Shown: in pieces, positions 15,520-15,639 of the stretch
Layout of the letters: the number at the start of each line of letters is the position of its first letter
Position numbering within the stretch: position 1 is the first letter of the stretch
Assembly: GCA_029880275.1 (NCBI GenBank)
Contig: JAOUOQ010000020.1
Location: forward strand, 1 to 15,639
Direction of reading: 5' to 3'
DNA: 15,639 nucleotides
Source of the DNA: Candidatus Aminicenantota bacterium
Lineage (GTDB): Bacteria > Acidobacteriota > B3-B38 > Guanabaribacteriales > B3-B38
Notes under the pieces: model-generated
What the model was told of the DNA's origin: nothing
Database searches by the model: none
Seen by the model: the letters and a program-made list of their open reading frames with translations, nothing else
Program-made: the position numbers and the translations under genes

Positions 15520-15639
15520 GCGTACAAGGCGAACAAAAGAATTATGGGAAAAAGTAAGGAGGCTCATATGCCTCCCCTTTAATTGGAGGCTCTTCTTAGC
15601 CGTCATCCTTGGAACAGCTATCTTAGGAATACTGACCGG
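15512..15639 (+). CDS. Start of an unidentified membrane protein (cut by window end)
   Basis: The frame is open from 15470 to the window end, and its only usual start codon is the GTG at 15512. The 42 visible residues begin with a very basic segment (MDKRTRRTKELWEKVRRL), then ICLPFNW, then a hydrophobic stretch (RLFLAVILGTAILGILT). This is a classic cytoplasmic-to-membrane N-terminus with positive charges before a helix. A promoter with a perfect extended -10 points at exactly this start. There is no Shine-Dalgarno site, so translation may be leaderless. The visible part is too short to name a family. An alternative reading, a short ORF from ATG 15544 or 15568, stops at 15582 and looks less likely. 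Confidence 0.55.
   Translation, partial: MDKRTRRTKELWEKVRRLICLPFNWRLFLAVILGTAILGILT

Overview
The window comes from the chromosome of a diderm (Gram-negative-type) bacterium. It carries a complete Tol-Pal envelope system, SecDF, a periplasmic HtrA protease, lipoproteins, a CIRCE-controlled groESL operon and a type A RNase P RNA. Promoters look like ordinary sigma-70 sites (TTGACA/TATAAT-like, 17-18 bp spacers). Nothing marks a phage, transposon, CRISPR or defence locus: this is core housekeeping and envelope sequence. The family features (SecF with a large insert, a Gly/Pro-rich TonB-like protein in the TolA position, DUF4388, an NtrX-like regulator) hint at an Acidobacteriota/Aminicenantes-like or similar deep lineage. 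That placement is a weak inference and could not be tested here.

Plus-strand block (1-8753): secD (5' end outside the window) and secF are coupled, followed by a DUF456 membrane protein. After a 118-bp gap with a small hairpin and a good promoter come tolQ, tolR, a TonB/TolA-like transducer, tolB, pal and cpoB (ybgF), with ssb closing the run. SecDF uses the proton-motive force to help export. TolQ/TolR form the proton channel that drives the TolA-like rod, which acts on TolB-Pal at the outer membrane, and CpoB is the usual accessory factor. Spacings of 4-59 bp and the absence of clear terminators suggest one tolQ-to-ssb transcript.

Minus-strand block (8877-15361): a DUF4388 protein converges on ssb. 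Next (reading right to left) come groES-groEL, a GC-rich hairpin terminator, an AT-rich 309-bp gap holding the htrA promoter, the HtrA/Do protease, a terminator-like hairpin, an NtrC/NtrX-type sigma-54 response regulator, and rnpB with its own near-consensus promoter. The groES promoter has a CIRCE operator at its start point, so HrcA repression is expected.

Right edge (15470-15639): a divergent plus-strand promoter with an extended -10 runs into a gene cut by the window end. Its only supported start is a GTG exactly at the predicted transcription start, and it overlaps a perfect DnaA-box 9-mer. This edge, the very short leader of tolQ, the enlarged SecF and the hairpin abutting the response regulator start are the most interesting signals. 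I found no convincing undescribed multi-gene system.
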